This document shows positions 1 to 5,246 of a stretch of DNA of 10,065 nt, piece after piece. This DNA comes from an uncultured Halieaceae bacterium. Lineage in GTDB: Bacteria > Pseudomonadota > Gammaproteobacteria > Pseudomonadales > Halieaceae. Where the stretch lies: contig CAJXZI010000052.1 of assembly GCA_913063005.1 (NCBI GenBank), positions 1-10,065 on the forward strand, given 5' to 3'. Position numbers and translations under genes: made by a program. Every line of letters starts with the position of its first letter. Position 1 is the stretch's first letter. The notes beneath the pieces are model-generated. The model was not told the origin of the DNA. It was given only the letters and a program-made list of their open reading frames with translations, and did no database searches.

Positions 1-1
1 A

Positions 2-79
2 GAAGAACAAGAATTTGTGGATTCAATCAAAACAGATGTTTCTTGGTTAGGTTTCCAGTGGGCAGAGGAGCGTTATGCA
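2..79 (+). CDS. glnS: Glutaminyl-tRNA synthetase, internal fragment (broken at a junction)
   Basis: Reading from base 2 gives 26 codons containing VDSIKTDVSWLGFQW and ending ERYA. This matches the class I GlnRS segment that in the E. coli enzyme reads VESIKNDVEWLGFHW, around residues 74-99 by my recollection, in the catalytic Rossmann domain that charges tRNA-Gln with glutamine. Homology stops at about base 79, where the family continues with Ser-Asp-Tyr-Phe. Here the frame runs on as Phe-Cys-Arg and then TGA at 89-91. The bases beyond belong to a P450 on the other strand. By hand count 30 of the first 76 bases are G or C, against 61 of 120 at 121-240, so the fragment is noticeably more AT-rich than its neighbour. 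That hints at a different source. The upstream part of the gene is outside the window. Identity is fairly sure; whether the break is real is not. Confidence 0.78.
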
Positions 80-1017
80 TTCTGTCGTTGATCTTGAAAC
101 TCTGTCAGCAGCCGGATGGTTCCTGACAAAGAGTTTCGGGTGGTGTCGTTACCCGCGAAAATGATGAGTAGCCAGGAGCCATCGAGATAATTCTGCGACA
201 GCGGTTTGTTATCGAGCGTCGCATTAGCGATGACTGTGAGGAGATCTTGTCGCGGGTTTTTTATCCGATCCGCCATGACTCGCTCGCCATAGTTGAACAT
301 ATCCTCGAGCATCCCCTTGAAGCGGAAGAGGAACATGGGTTCCGCCATGAACATACGCATGGGGTGCGTCAAGAATTGTGGTGCAAGCTCAAGGTAATGC
401 ATCCACTTGATGATGTTGGGTCGATCTTCTTCATCGACACCCAGCATCTCGCAGAGAGTGAACATGGGCAATTCAGTGGAGAAGAGTTTCGCGAAGTCAA
501 CCTCAGGGCCTTGCCGCTCCAGATTGTCCAGTAGCTCATCGATTTTGGCGCCCACGCGTTCTTTTAACGTTTCAACGTATTTAGGGAAGAAAAACTCGGA
601 TTGTTGGATGCGAAGATCGCGATGGATGTCGGCATCCAGGTTGATAAGCGAATTATGCGCGGCGTACATCAACCGATCGGCCTTGCCGCTTGGAGGGAGC
701 ACGGCCATGTTCATGCTGCCGCGCTGTGAAGAAAAGATATCGGGATTAAGCTCCACGTGCTTCACATCGTCGTAGCGCGATACCGACCAAAAACCTGAGG
801 TTGGCTTACGTCCTTGTGTCCACATTACGGGCGACTCGTCGCGCATTCGCTTGTAATAATCAAACGGTTGTCCGCGCGTCCAAGCGTTCGTTGAACCCAG
901 GTCAAAGCCTTTTAGGCGCTGGTAGATCTCCTGATAAACCGGGTCTACGGCGCCGGTGTCTACGAGAATATCGTCACTGACGGAGGGGTAGTGTTCAGGA
1001 TTTTGTGGCTGGTTCAT
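73..1017 (-). CDS. Cytochrome P450, C-terminally truncated
   Basis: A bacterial class I (soluble, ferredoxin-dependent) cytochrome P450 that would hydroxylate a hydrophobic substrate. The 314 residues hold the N-terminal two thirds of the fold. The C-helix HRDLR (132-136) contributes to haem propionate binding, and the I-helix AGNDTTRN (288-295) is the oxygen-activation motif. The AGNDTTRNS form occurs in CYP153/CYP124/CYP125-like enzymes acting on alkyl chains, terpenoids or sterol side chains, but the substrate cannot be read from this piece. Family members are about 400-450 residues. The K-helix ExxR and the FGxGxHxCxG haem-thiolate loop are absent because the frame enters glnS-derived sequence at about base 80 and stops at TAA (73-75). 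As it stands the product could not bind haem. The ATG at 1015-1017 has only a weak ribosome site (CAGG). Confidence 0.9.
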   Translation of the reverse strand: MNQPQNPEHYPSVSDDILVDTGAVDPVYQEIYQRLKGFDLGSTNAWTRGQPFDYYKRMRDESPVMWTQGRKPTSGFWSVSRYDDVKHVELNPDIFSSQRGSMNMAVLPPSGKADRLMYAAHNSLINLDADIHRDLRIQQSEFFFPKYVETLKERVGAKIDELLDNLERQGPEVDFAKLFSTELPMFTLCEMLGVDEEDRPNIIKWMHYLELAPQFLTHPMRMFMAEPMFLFRFKGMLEDMFNYGERVMADRIKNPRQDLLTVIANATLDNKPLSQNYLDGSWLLIIFAGNDTTRNSLSGTIRLLTEFQDQRQNA

Positions 1018-1148
1018 GAGTGCGCCTGCGTTATCTATTGTGACTTGGTCTCTGAAACAATCTTCGATGTCGACACTAGCTTAACGGCTGTGCCTATTCA
1101 CTGTCTCGTCCAAGTTTACTCCATGTGATTGTGGTTTGGCTGAGATGT

Positions 1149-1184
1149 AATCATCACCAGAACACCATGGAATCATCACCTGAA
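1149..1184. repeat. 14-bp near-direct repeat, 22-bp period
   Basis: AATCATCACCAGAA (1149-1162) recurs as AATCATCACCTGAA (1171-1184), 13 of 14 bases identical. The 22-bp period is close to two helical turns. It overlaps the 3' end of the XapX gene and lies about 130-170 bases upstream of the P450 start. The rest of the 158-base gap between the two genes (1018-1175) shows no other gene or convincing promoter. Confidence 0.5.
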
Positions 1185-1331
1185 GAGGCCCACAAGTAGG
1201 TGGCCAAGGTAGATACCCACAATACCCAGAACCCCGGCGAGTGCTGGAGGTGCGGGCAGGGGCAGCTTCAACAACGAAAACAACACACCGACCGCCACGC
1301 CAGTGAGTGTAGCCAGAACCATTTCGTTCAT
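1176..1331 (-). CDS. XapX-domain (DUF1427-like) small membrane protein
   Basis: A 51-residue protein starting MNEMVLATLTGV. It has the XapX pattern: a glycine-rich first membrane helix (about 5-20), then KLPLPAPPALAGVLGIVG (22-39) leading into a second helix that ends in GHLLVGLFR. The proline-alanine-proline-proline turn between two hydrophobic helices is the family hallmark, and family members are about 50-60 residues. The family's function is not established. The ATG at 1329-1331 follows GAGAGGTAAGTAACG, a good Shine-Dalgarno sequence, and the TGA is at 1176-1178. It reads toward the P450, whose start is 158 bases downstream, so co-transcription is possible but not shown. The larger open frame covering the same strand here has no such features and is a shadow. 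Confidence 0.72.
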   Translation of the reverse strand: MNEMVLATLTGVAVGVLFSLLKLPLPAPPALAGVLGIVGIYLGHLLVGLFR

Positions 1332-1453
1332 CGTTACTTACCTCTCTAATCTTGTTAAGGTTTTTCCACGGTGCTTCTTTACTGAAGATTAATAACACGA
1401 AAACGCGTCTTCACTAAAAAAGGGATTTGCCACGATAAATTTAGGAGGAGTTT
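1332..1453. other. Divergent intergenic region between the XapX gene and the microprotein
   Basis: These 122 AT-rich bases separate two divergently read small genes and should hold both promoters. I see short A/T runs (AAAAAA near 1416, TTTTT near 1363) and a small CTTC-TTTACT-GAAG hairpin near 1374-1387. No -35/-10 pair stands out on either strand. Confidence 0.4.
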
Positions 1454-1549
1454 ATGTTCCGTAACGGAACTGAACGGGCGTTTACTCTGGTCATGCTTGC
1501 CAGTGGTTTCATTGCCCTTTGGGTTTCAGTTCTTGAAGTGCTTCAATGA
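1454..1549 (+). CDS. Putative 31-aa single-helix membrane microprotein
   Basis: An ATG-to-TGA frame of 31 residues beginning MFRNGTERAF. A hydrophobic stretch from about residue 10 to 29 (FTLVMLASGFIALWVSVLEV) could form one membrane helix, and the short N-terminus carries two arginines. The main argument for a real gene is the ribosome site TTAGGAGGAG, placed 3-4 bases upstream of the ATG and nearly a full anti-SD complement. I do not recognise the family. It is divergent from the XapX gene, and the methyltransferase start lies 141 bases downstream. It might be a small subunit or regulator of a membrane complex, but nothing identifies the partner. The first codons contain a perfect 7+1+7 palindrome (1456-1470). 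Confidence 0.5.
   Translation: MFRNGTERAFTLVMLASGFIALWVSVLEVLQ
1456..1470. repeat. Perfect palindrome GTTCCGT-A-ACGGAAC
   Basis: A 7-base inverted repeat with a single central base, starting on the G of the microprotein's ATG and covering codons 2-5. It could be a DNA-binding site, or a hairpin just inside the coding region that would affect translation initiation. It may also be chance. Confidence 0.45.
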
Positions 1550-1602
1550 CGGTCGAGCGACGTCATGTCCAAATAGCGGTAGGTAACACCGATAGAGCAG
1601 TA

Positions 1603-1630
1603 CCGGTAACGAAATACCGGCAGCGTTTTG
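1603..1630 (+). terminator. Weak hairpin after the microprotein
   Basis: CCGGTA (1603-1608), a six-base loop ACGAAA, then TACCGG (1615-1620), followed by CAGCG and only four Ts. It could end the microprotein transcript or be leader structure of the methyltransferase. The short T run makes it a poor intrinsic terminator. Confidence 0.25.
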
Positions 1631-1690
1631 GGCGCAAAGTTCAGCCTGAATGACGAACCATTAATAAAAACAACAGAGGGGGCAGCTAGC

Positions 1691-2314
1691 ATGGGCAAGC
1701 AAGCAGACGTTCACGTAAAGATCCTAAATGCGGACTCAACCGGAGCGCTGATGCAGGTGTATGACGATTGGGCAGATCGCTATGAGCGCGAGTTGCTCGA
1801 CGAGTGGGGGTACAGTAGCCCTCAAATGGCGGTTGCACTCCTTAAGCGCTACATCACTATCGAGGGTGCACGCGTCATGGATGCTGGCTGCGGCACGGGC
1901 TTAGTCGGCGTGCTCCTCAGGGAGGCAGGTGTCGGTCATTTATCCGGTGTTGATTACTCTGGGGGTATGCTCGAAAAAGCCGACGCAAAAGGTGTCTATA
2001 ACAGCCTGGCTCAAATGGATCTCAACAAGGCGGTATCGGTCGAATCAGCTTCTTATGATGCTGTTACCTGTATTGGCACCTTTACATCGACGCATGTAGT
2101 GCCCGATGCAGTTCGAGAGCTTGTTCGACTGACCCGTTCTGGTGGTGTCGTGGTGTTTACCGTTCGCGATGACTACTGGGAAGCAACCGATTTTGTTGAT
2201 CTTCTGACCGAGCTGCACACAAAGCGCTCAGTATGCATCGAAGAGATCCGAGTTGAGCCTTACATCCACTCAGAGGGGTCAGAATGTCGTTTTGTTGTTC
2301 TAAGAGTCCTCTAA
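1691..2314 (+). CDS. Class I SAM-dependent methyltransferase
   Basis: A 207-residue methyltransferase of the Methyltransf_11/25-like Rossmann fold, transferring methyl from S-adenosylmethionine to an unknown acceptor. Motif I is VMDAGCGTG (62-70), which binds the SAM methionine part. The acidic end of strand 2 is VDYS (87-90), contacting the ribose. A motif near AVTCIGTFTSTHV (124-136) fits strand 4. The N-terminal YDDWADRYERELLDEWGY resembles the METTL27/WBSCR27-like group. I chose the ATG at 1691 because AGAGGGGG lies about 8-10 bases upstream and homology begins after it. A TTG at 1628 in the same frame would add 21 unconvincing residues. The gene stands alone between hairpins; the next gene, metY, has its own leader. 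Activity on a small molecule is likely, but the substrate is unknown. Confidence 0.85.
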   Translation: MGKQADVHVKILNADSTGALMQVYDDWADRYERELLDEWGYSSPQMAVALLKRYITIEGARVMDAGCGTGLVGVLLREAGVGHLSGVDYSGGMLEKADAKGVYNSLAQMDLNKAVSVESASYDAVTCIGTFTSTHVVPDAVRELVRLTRSGGVVVFTVRDDYWEATDFVDLLTELHTKRSVCIEEIRVEPYIHSEGSECRFVVLRVL

Positions 2315-2351
2315 CCATTGATTGACCATGAGATTGGTTATGAACAGTTTC

Positions 2352-2377
2352 GCGGAGACTCTCTGCTGCTTTTTTTT
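2352..2377 (+). terminator. Intrinsic terminator after the methyltransferase gene
   Basis: GCGGAG (2352-2357), loop ACT, CTCTGC (2361-2366) with one G-U pair, then TGC and eight Ts (2370-2377). It lies 38 bases past the stop codon and separates the methyltransferase from metY. The stem is short and offset three bases from the T tract. Confidence 0.55.
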
Positions 2378-2394
2378 GCACTTGCGCCAAAAGA

Positions 2395-2431
2395 TTAACA
2401 AGCCGTTTTAAGTAAATAACATATTGTTATT
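2395..2431 (+). promoter_or_regulatory. Candidate metY promoter with AATAACA/TGTTATT inverted repeat
   Basis: A perfect 7-base inverted repeat AATAACA-TAT-TGTTATT occupies 2415-2431. TTAACA (2395-2400) is a fair -35, and TAACAT (2417-2422), 16 bases on, a modest -10 that falls inside the repeat. A protein bound at the repeat would block RNA polymerase. It does not resemble the MetJ box (AGACGTCT). Confidence 0.35.
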
Positions 2432-2445
2432 TTGGGGTGAGGCAC

Positions 2446-2479
2446 CGCGGGCTTATCATTCCGCGCTGAACTTCCAGCG
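2446..2479 (+). promoter_or_regulatory. metY leader with two mutually exclusive hairpins
   Basis: Hairpin A pairs CGCGG (2446-2450) with CCGCG (2461-2465). Hairpin B pairs CGCTG (2464-2468) with CAGCG (2475-2479). They share bases 2464-2465, so both cannot form fully. Hairpin B ends 11 bases before the metY ATG, over the stretch where the ribosome site should be. I do not recognise a known SAM riboswitch consensus here. Confidence 0.35.
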
Positions 2480-2490
2480 GTAAAAGACTA

Positions 2491-3768
2491 ATGAAACCAG
2501 AAACGATTGCTCTCCATGAGGGCTATGACGGCGATCCTGCGACAAATTCAGCGACCACGCCGATCTACCAAACAACCTCTTACACCTTTAATGACACGCA
2601 GCACGGCGCGGATTTATTCAACCTCGCTGTTCCTGGGAACATCTATTCGAGGATCATGAATCCTACGAACGCCGTGCTAGAGGCGCGGATGACGGCACTC
2701 GAGGGCGGCGTTGGAGCGCTCGCCGTAGCTTCGGGTATGGCCGCGATACGCTACGCGATTGAGGCCATCGCAGGTGTAGGTGACAACATTGTCTCTATCA
2801 GCCAGTTATACGGTGGCACTTACAATTTGTTTGCACACAGTTTTCCACGGCAGGGCATCGAGGTTCGCATGGTAGATGCGAATGATATTGCAAACGCCGA
2901 CCACCTTTTTGACCGCAATACCAAGGCCGTGTTTTGCGAGTCTATTGGTAACCCAAAGGGAAACGTTGTCGATATTCAGGAGTGGGCTGATATCGCTCAT
3001 AAACACGGGGTTCCGTTGATCGTTGATAACACGGTGGCAACGCCTCTCATTTGTAAGGTGTTTGATCACGGCGCAGATATTGCGATTCATTCGCTAACCA
3101 AATACGTCGGCGGGCACGGTACCACCATTGGTGGCGTGATCGTTGATTCAGGCAAGTTCGACTGGACGGCAGACCCCGAGCGCTTCGCGATAATGAATAC
3201 GCCTGACCCTAGCTATCACGGCGTTATCTACACTGAGGCTCTCGGCGAGGCGGCGTTTATCGGTCGTTGTCGTGTTGTACCGCTACGTAATACGGGTGCT
3301 GCACTTGCCCCTCAAAGCGCCTTCCAGATCATGCAAGGCTTGGAAACCCTCGCCCTTCGCATGGAGCGTCACTGTGAAAACGCCACTGCTGTAGCGGCCT
3401 ATCTGTCCTCGCATGATGCGGTCAGCTGGGTAAATTATGCGGGATTGGAAGATAGCCCCGAGGCTGAGCGATGCCAACGTATTTGTGGGGGGCGCGCTTC
3501 AGGCATCCTAAGCTTTGGTATCAAAGGCGGTGTCGAAGCCGGTGCTAAATTTATCGATGCACTTCAGATGGTGTTGCGATTGGTCAATATTGGGGATGCA
3601 AAATCGCTTGCGTGCCATCCAGCTTCCACCACACACCGACAGTTATCGGATGACGAACTCGCTAAGGCCGGAGTGAGCCATGACATGGTGCGTTTATCTG
3701 TAGGTATAGAGCATATCGATGACATCATCGCCGACGTCGAACAGGCGCTGAGCGCAAGTCAGGCGTAG
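2491..3768 (+). CDS. metY: O-acetylhomoserine sulfhydrylase (aminocarboxypropyltransferase)
   Basis: A 425-residue PLP enzyme of the Cys/Met metabolism family. It makes homocysteine directly from O-acetyl-L-homoserine and sulfide in cytosolic methionine biosynthesis. Visible elements are YSR (52-54), which contacts the PLP phosphate of the neighbouring subunit; LYGGTY (106-111), with the tyrosine stacking on PLP; D179 in VDNTVATP, pairing with the pyridine nitrogen; and the Schiff-base lysine K204 in SLTKYVGGHG. Length (about 425-435 in MetY, about 390 in MetB/MetC/methionine gamma-lyase) and the insertion around DPERFAIMNTPDPSYHG after the lysine favour MetY over those relatives. The ribosome site before the ATG is weak (GCGGTAAAAGACTA). 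No sulfur or methionine gene is adjacent except a methyltransferase that ends at its own terminator. Confidence 0.92.
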   Translation: MKPETIALHEGYDGDPATNSATTPIYQTTSYTFNDTQHGADLFNLAVPGNIYSRIMNPTNAVLEARMTALEGGVGALAVASGMAAIRYAIEAIAGVGDNIVSISQLYGGTYNLFAHSFPRQGIEVRMVDANDIANADHLFDRNTKAVFCESIGNPKGNVVDIQEWADIAHKHGVPLIVDNTVATPLICKVFDHGADIAIHSLTKYVGGHGTTIGGVIVDSGKFDWTADPERFAIMNTPDPSYHGVIYTEALGEAAFIGRCRVVPLRNTGAALAPQSAFQIMQGLETLALRMERHCENATAVAAYLSSHDAVSWVNYAGLEDSPEAERCQRICGGRASGILSFGIKGGVEAGAKFIDALQMVLRLVNIGDAKSLACHPASTTHRQLSDDELAKAGVSHDMVRLSVGIEHIDDIIADVEQALSASQA

Positions 3769-3788
3769 GGGCTTTATATATAACAGTA

Positions 3789-3808
3789 GGCGCCCGAAAG
3801 TGGGCGCC
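3789..3808. terminator. Strong hairpin after metY, no T tract
   Basis: GGCGCCC (3789-3795), loop GAAAGT, GGGCGCC (3802-3808). It is a seven-pair all-GC stem 20 bases past the metY stop. It is followed by GAAAAACCC on the + strand and by no T run on the - strand, so it is not a classical intrinsic terminator. It may stabilise the metY 3' end or mark the boundary between convergent transcripts. Confidence 0.45.
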
Positions 3809-3834
3809 GAAAAACCCAAGGACCCGTTTACAAG

Positions 3835-4044
3835 CTACCGGTTAAGAGGGTGGCGTGTGTTGATAGCAGGGCTATCAATCACCAGGCTTGATCCATCGGG
3901 CCAGGTTACAACCGCTTTTTCAACAGCTGCGGCACCGTCCAACCCAAACACCAAATCGCTTGATTGATCGGTGAGATAGCCCTCGCCGGCAATGAATTGG
4001 CGTAACTTCCTGGCGAAGTAAGCTTTGCGAATGACTGAGCGTCT
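3835..4044 (-). pseudogene. Remnant of an ASPIC/UnbV-domain protein C-terminus
   Basis: An open stretch of 69 codons without a start codon, ending at TAG (3835-3837). It contains RQFIAGEGYLTDQSSDLVFG, then VVTWPDGSSLVI. The succession GEGYL...FGL...V.V.WPDG is the signature of the ASPIC/UnbV domain, found at the C-terminus of secreted FG-GAP/VCBS-repeat (CRTAC1-like) proteins of 500 residues or more. Upstream the frame hits TAG (4045-4047), and no FG-GAP repeats remain before the tRNA gene 52 bases away. This is therefore the 3' tail of a lost gene. It starts almost directly downstream of the tRNA-Arg 3' end, fitting an insertion or deletion there. Apart from this and the hairpin, the 327 bases from metY to the tRNA hold nothing I recognise. 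Confidence 0.6.
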
Positions 4045-4095
4045 CTAAGTCAGTGGATTTAGACCTGAGCAGTAGGGAGAGTGGCCATAGGAAAG

Positions 4096-4172
4096 TGGCG
4101 CGCCCACCAGGACTCGAACCTGGAACCTGCCGCTTAGAAGGCGGCTGCACTATCCGGTTGTGCTATGGGCGC
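4096..4172 (-). tRNA. tRNA-Arg (TCT anticodon)
   Basis: A complete 77-nt cloverleaf with encoded CCA. The acceptor pairs GCGCCCA with TGGGCGC, with discriminator G and then CCA. The anticodon arm GCCGC-CTTCTAA-GCGGC places TCT at 34-36. The T arm CCAGG-TTCGAGT-CCTGG is canonical. It reads AGA/AGG arginine codons. It starts 32 bases after the stop of the membrane-protein gene on the same strand, so it may be transcribed with it or from a promoter inside it. An ASPIC-domain gene remnant lies just past its 3' end. Confidence 0.95.
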
Positions 4173-4204
4173 GGAGGGCCGGAGTATGGCACAAACTGGC
4201 CTCG

Positions 4205-4522
4205 TTATTCCACGATATCGCGACCTTGACAGTCTTTTCCGGGCACAGGCTTCTCTGTCCAAATTTGCAGTAATTGCATAACACTCGTTGTTGCTGCAAT
4301 GGCGAGGAGACAAGTAGACAGAACGACCGAGAGATCACGTTGAAGAGCGATTTCGACCAGAATCACGGCGATGGATACACAGTAAGCTGTCACCAACAGA
4401 CGAGCGACATTTGGAGCGCGCGAGTCAGCTGCGCCCTCGTGCATCGAATGACTCAAACGAAAGCCGAGCCACAAGCCGATCACACATGCCATAAACCAAA
4501 GTGGGGTTGTTGCATCTGTCAT
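4205..4522 (-). CDS. Conserved-looking membrane protein, three predicted helices
   Basis: A 105-residue protein that I do not recognise. Hydrophobic segments at about 8-27 (LWFMACVIGLWLGFRLSHSM), 39-60 and 63-88 would span the membrane. The last 15 residues (after IWTEKPVPG) are polar. Between helices 1 and 2 is a short charged loop (HEGAADSRAPN). The ATG at 4520-4522 follows GGGAG at a rather long spacing of about 12 bases. It reads in the same direction as the TetR gene upstream (115-base gap) and the tRNA downstream. The frame is hydrophobic in the orderly way expected of a real membrane protein, and the + strand frames over it are not. Function unknown. Confidence 0.6.
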   Translation of the reverse strand: MTDATTPLWFMACVIGLWLGFRLSHSMHEGAADSRAPNVARLLVTAYCVSIAVILVEIALQRDLSVVLSTCLLAIAATTSVMQLLQIWTEKPVPGKDCQGRDIVE

Positions 4523-4584
4523 GGTTAATATTTGCTCCCTTTGCGTGCGGGCCTATCGGATTTCGGTGACTTTATAAAATCGGG

Positions 4585-4612
4585 GCTATCCAGTCGAGCT
4601 ATCCAGTCGAGC
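4585..4612. repeat. 13-bp perfect tandem duplication
   Basis: GCTATCCAGTCGA occurs twice head to tail (4585-4597 and 4598-4610), followed by a further GC. It lies in the 115-base gap between the TetR stop and the membrane-protein start. A TATAAA-like box (TTTATAAAA, around 4571-4579, read on the - strand) sits just downstream, so the duplication could affect a promoter for the membrane protein. Confidence 0.7.
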
Positions 4613-4637
4613 CAAACCTCGAGTAATGGCTCTGGGC

Positions 4638-5246
4638 TCAGTCTTTTGCTTGTAATATCGCGCGTGTTGCGGTGCGCAAAAGCGTATCGGCGTCCGCGTC
4701 CTCATCGAACGTATCGAGCATACGATTGTGCTGCAATGTGGCAATGCCGTGCGCAGTCGACCACATCAATGTCGCTGTCTTCAAGGAGTCACCAGCCGAC
4801 TCGGGCTTATGTCGTTTTAGATAAAGGTCAATGGCTTCGTGCAAAACCTGAAAACCGGTTCGCTTGGCACGAGCCTCTGCGCGCCGGCTCTCGGTATCAC
4901 CGTGGTCTTCCCACATCAGTCCAAAAAACGCCTTCTTATCCGTTGCATAGCGCAAATAGGCGGACCCAAGGGCGTCTAGATGGGCCAAAGTACCTTGCTC
5001 AACATCGGCTTGCGCCCGGGTTATGTAATCCATGATGCCCAAATGTGTGAGTTCTCTAACGGCAGTGAGAAGGGCGTCTTTGTGGGCGAAGTGCCGGTAG
5101 AGAGCGGGTGCACTTACGCCGACGCGCTTTGCTACTTGGGCGATGGTGATGTCATAGCTGCCAATACTTTCTATGAGTTCAGCAGCGGCAATGATGGCGC
5201 AATTGTGTAAGTCGCCATGGTGGTAGGGGGTAATCGACTGATTCAT
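4638..5246 (-). CDS. TetR-family repressor of the efflux operon
   Basis: A 202-residue one-component regulator. The N-terminal helix-turn-helix is ITIAQVAKRVGVSAPALYRHF (34-54), preceded by the YHHGDLHNCAI start typical of this branch. The C-terminal ligand domain carries the WSTAHG motif (about 167-172) of the WHG-type TetR ligand domain (TetR_C_33-like). It binds DNA as a dimer and releases it on binding a small molecule, here probably a pump substrate. The ATG (5244-5246) overlaps the transporter's TGA as ATGA, so translation is coupled and the repressor is made with the pump. Its likely target is the palindromic region at 9516-9554 upstream of the adaptor gene, giving autoregulation. Placing the regulator last in the operon, rather than divergent, is less common. 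Confidence 0.9.
   Translation of the reverse strand: MNQSITPYHHGDLHNCAIIAAAELIESIGSYDITIAQVAKRVGVSAPALYRHFAHKDALLTAVRELTHLGIMDYITRAQADVEQGTLAHLDALGSAYLRYATDKKAFFGLMWEDHGDTESRRAEARAKRTGFQVLHEAIDLYLKRHKPESAGDSLKTATLMWSTAHGIATLQHNRMLDTFDEDADADTLLRTATRAILQAKD

Noticed and set aside
1081..1398. 105-aa open frame on the - strand
   Set aside because: It overlaps the XapX gene in another frame, has no recognisable motif, is low in regular hydrophobic or helical structure, and has no good ribosome site.
1628..1690. TTG start giving a 228-aa methyltransferase
   Set aside because: The ATG at 1691 has a purine-rich ribosome site at correct distance, and the extra 21 residues look non-conserved.
2315..2345. 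AACCA...TGGTT inverted pair just after the methyltransferase stop
   Set aside because: Only five pairs with a long loop and no T tract; the hairpin at 2352-2377 is a better terminator.
3769..4172. Integrated mobile element at tRNA-Arg
   Set aside because: No integrase, no transposase and no second copy of the tRNA 3' end are visible; only a gene remnant suggests a past event.
4532..5035. 167-aa + strand open frame opposite the TetR gene
   Set aside because: It is antisense to a clear TetR helix-turn-helix gene, and its own translation shows no family or domain.
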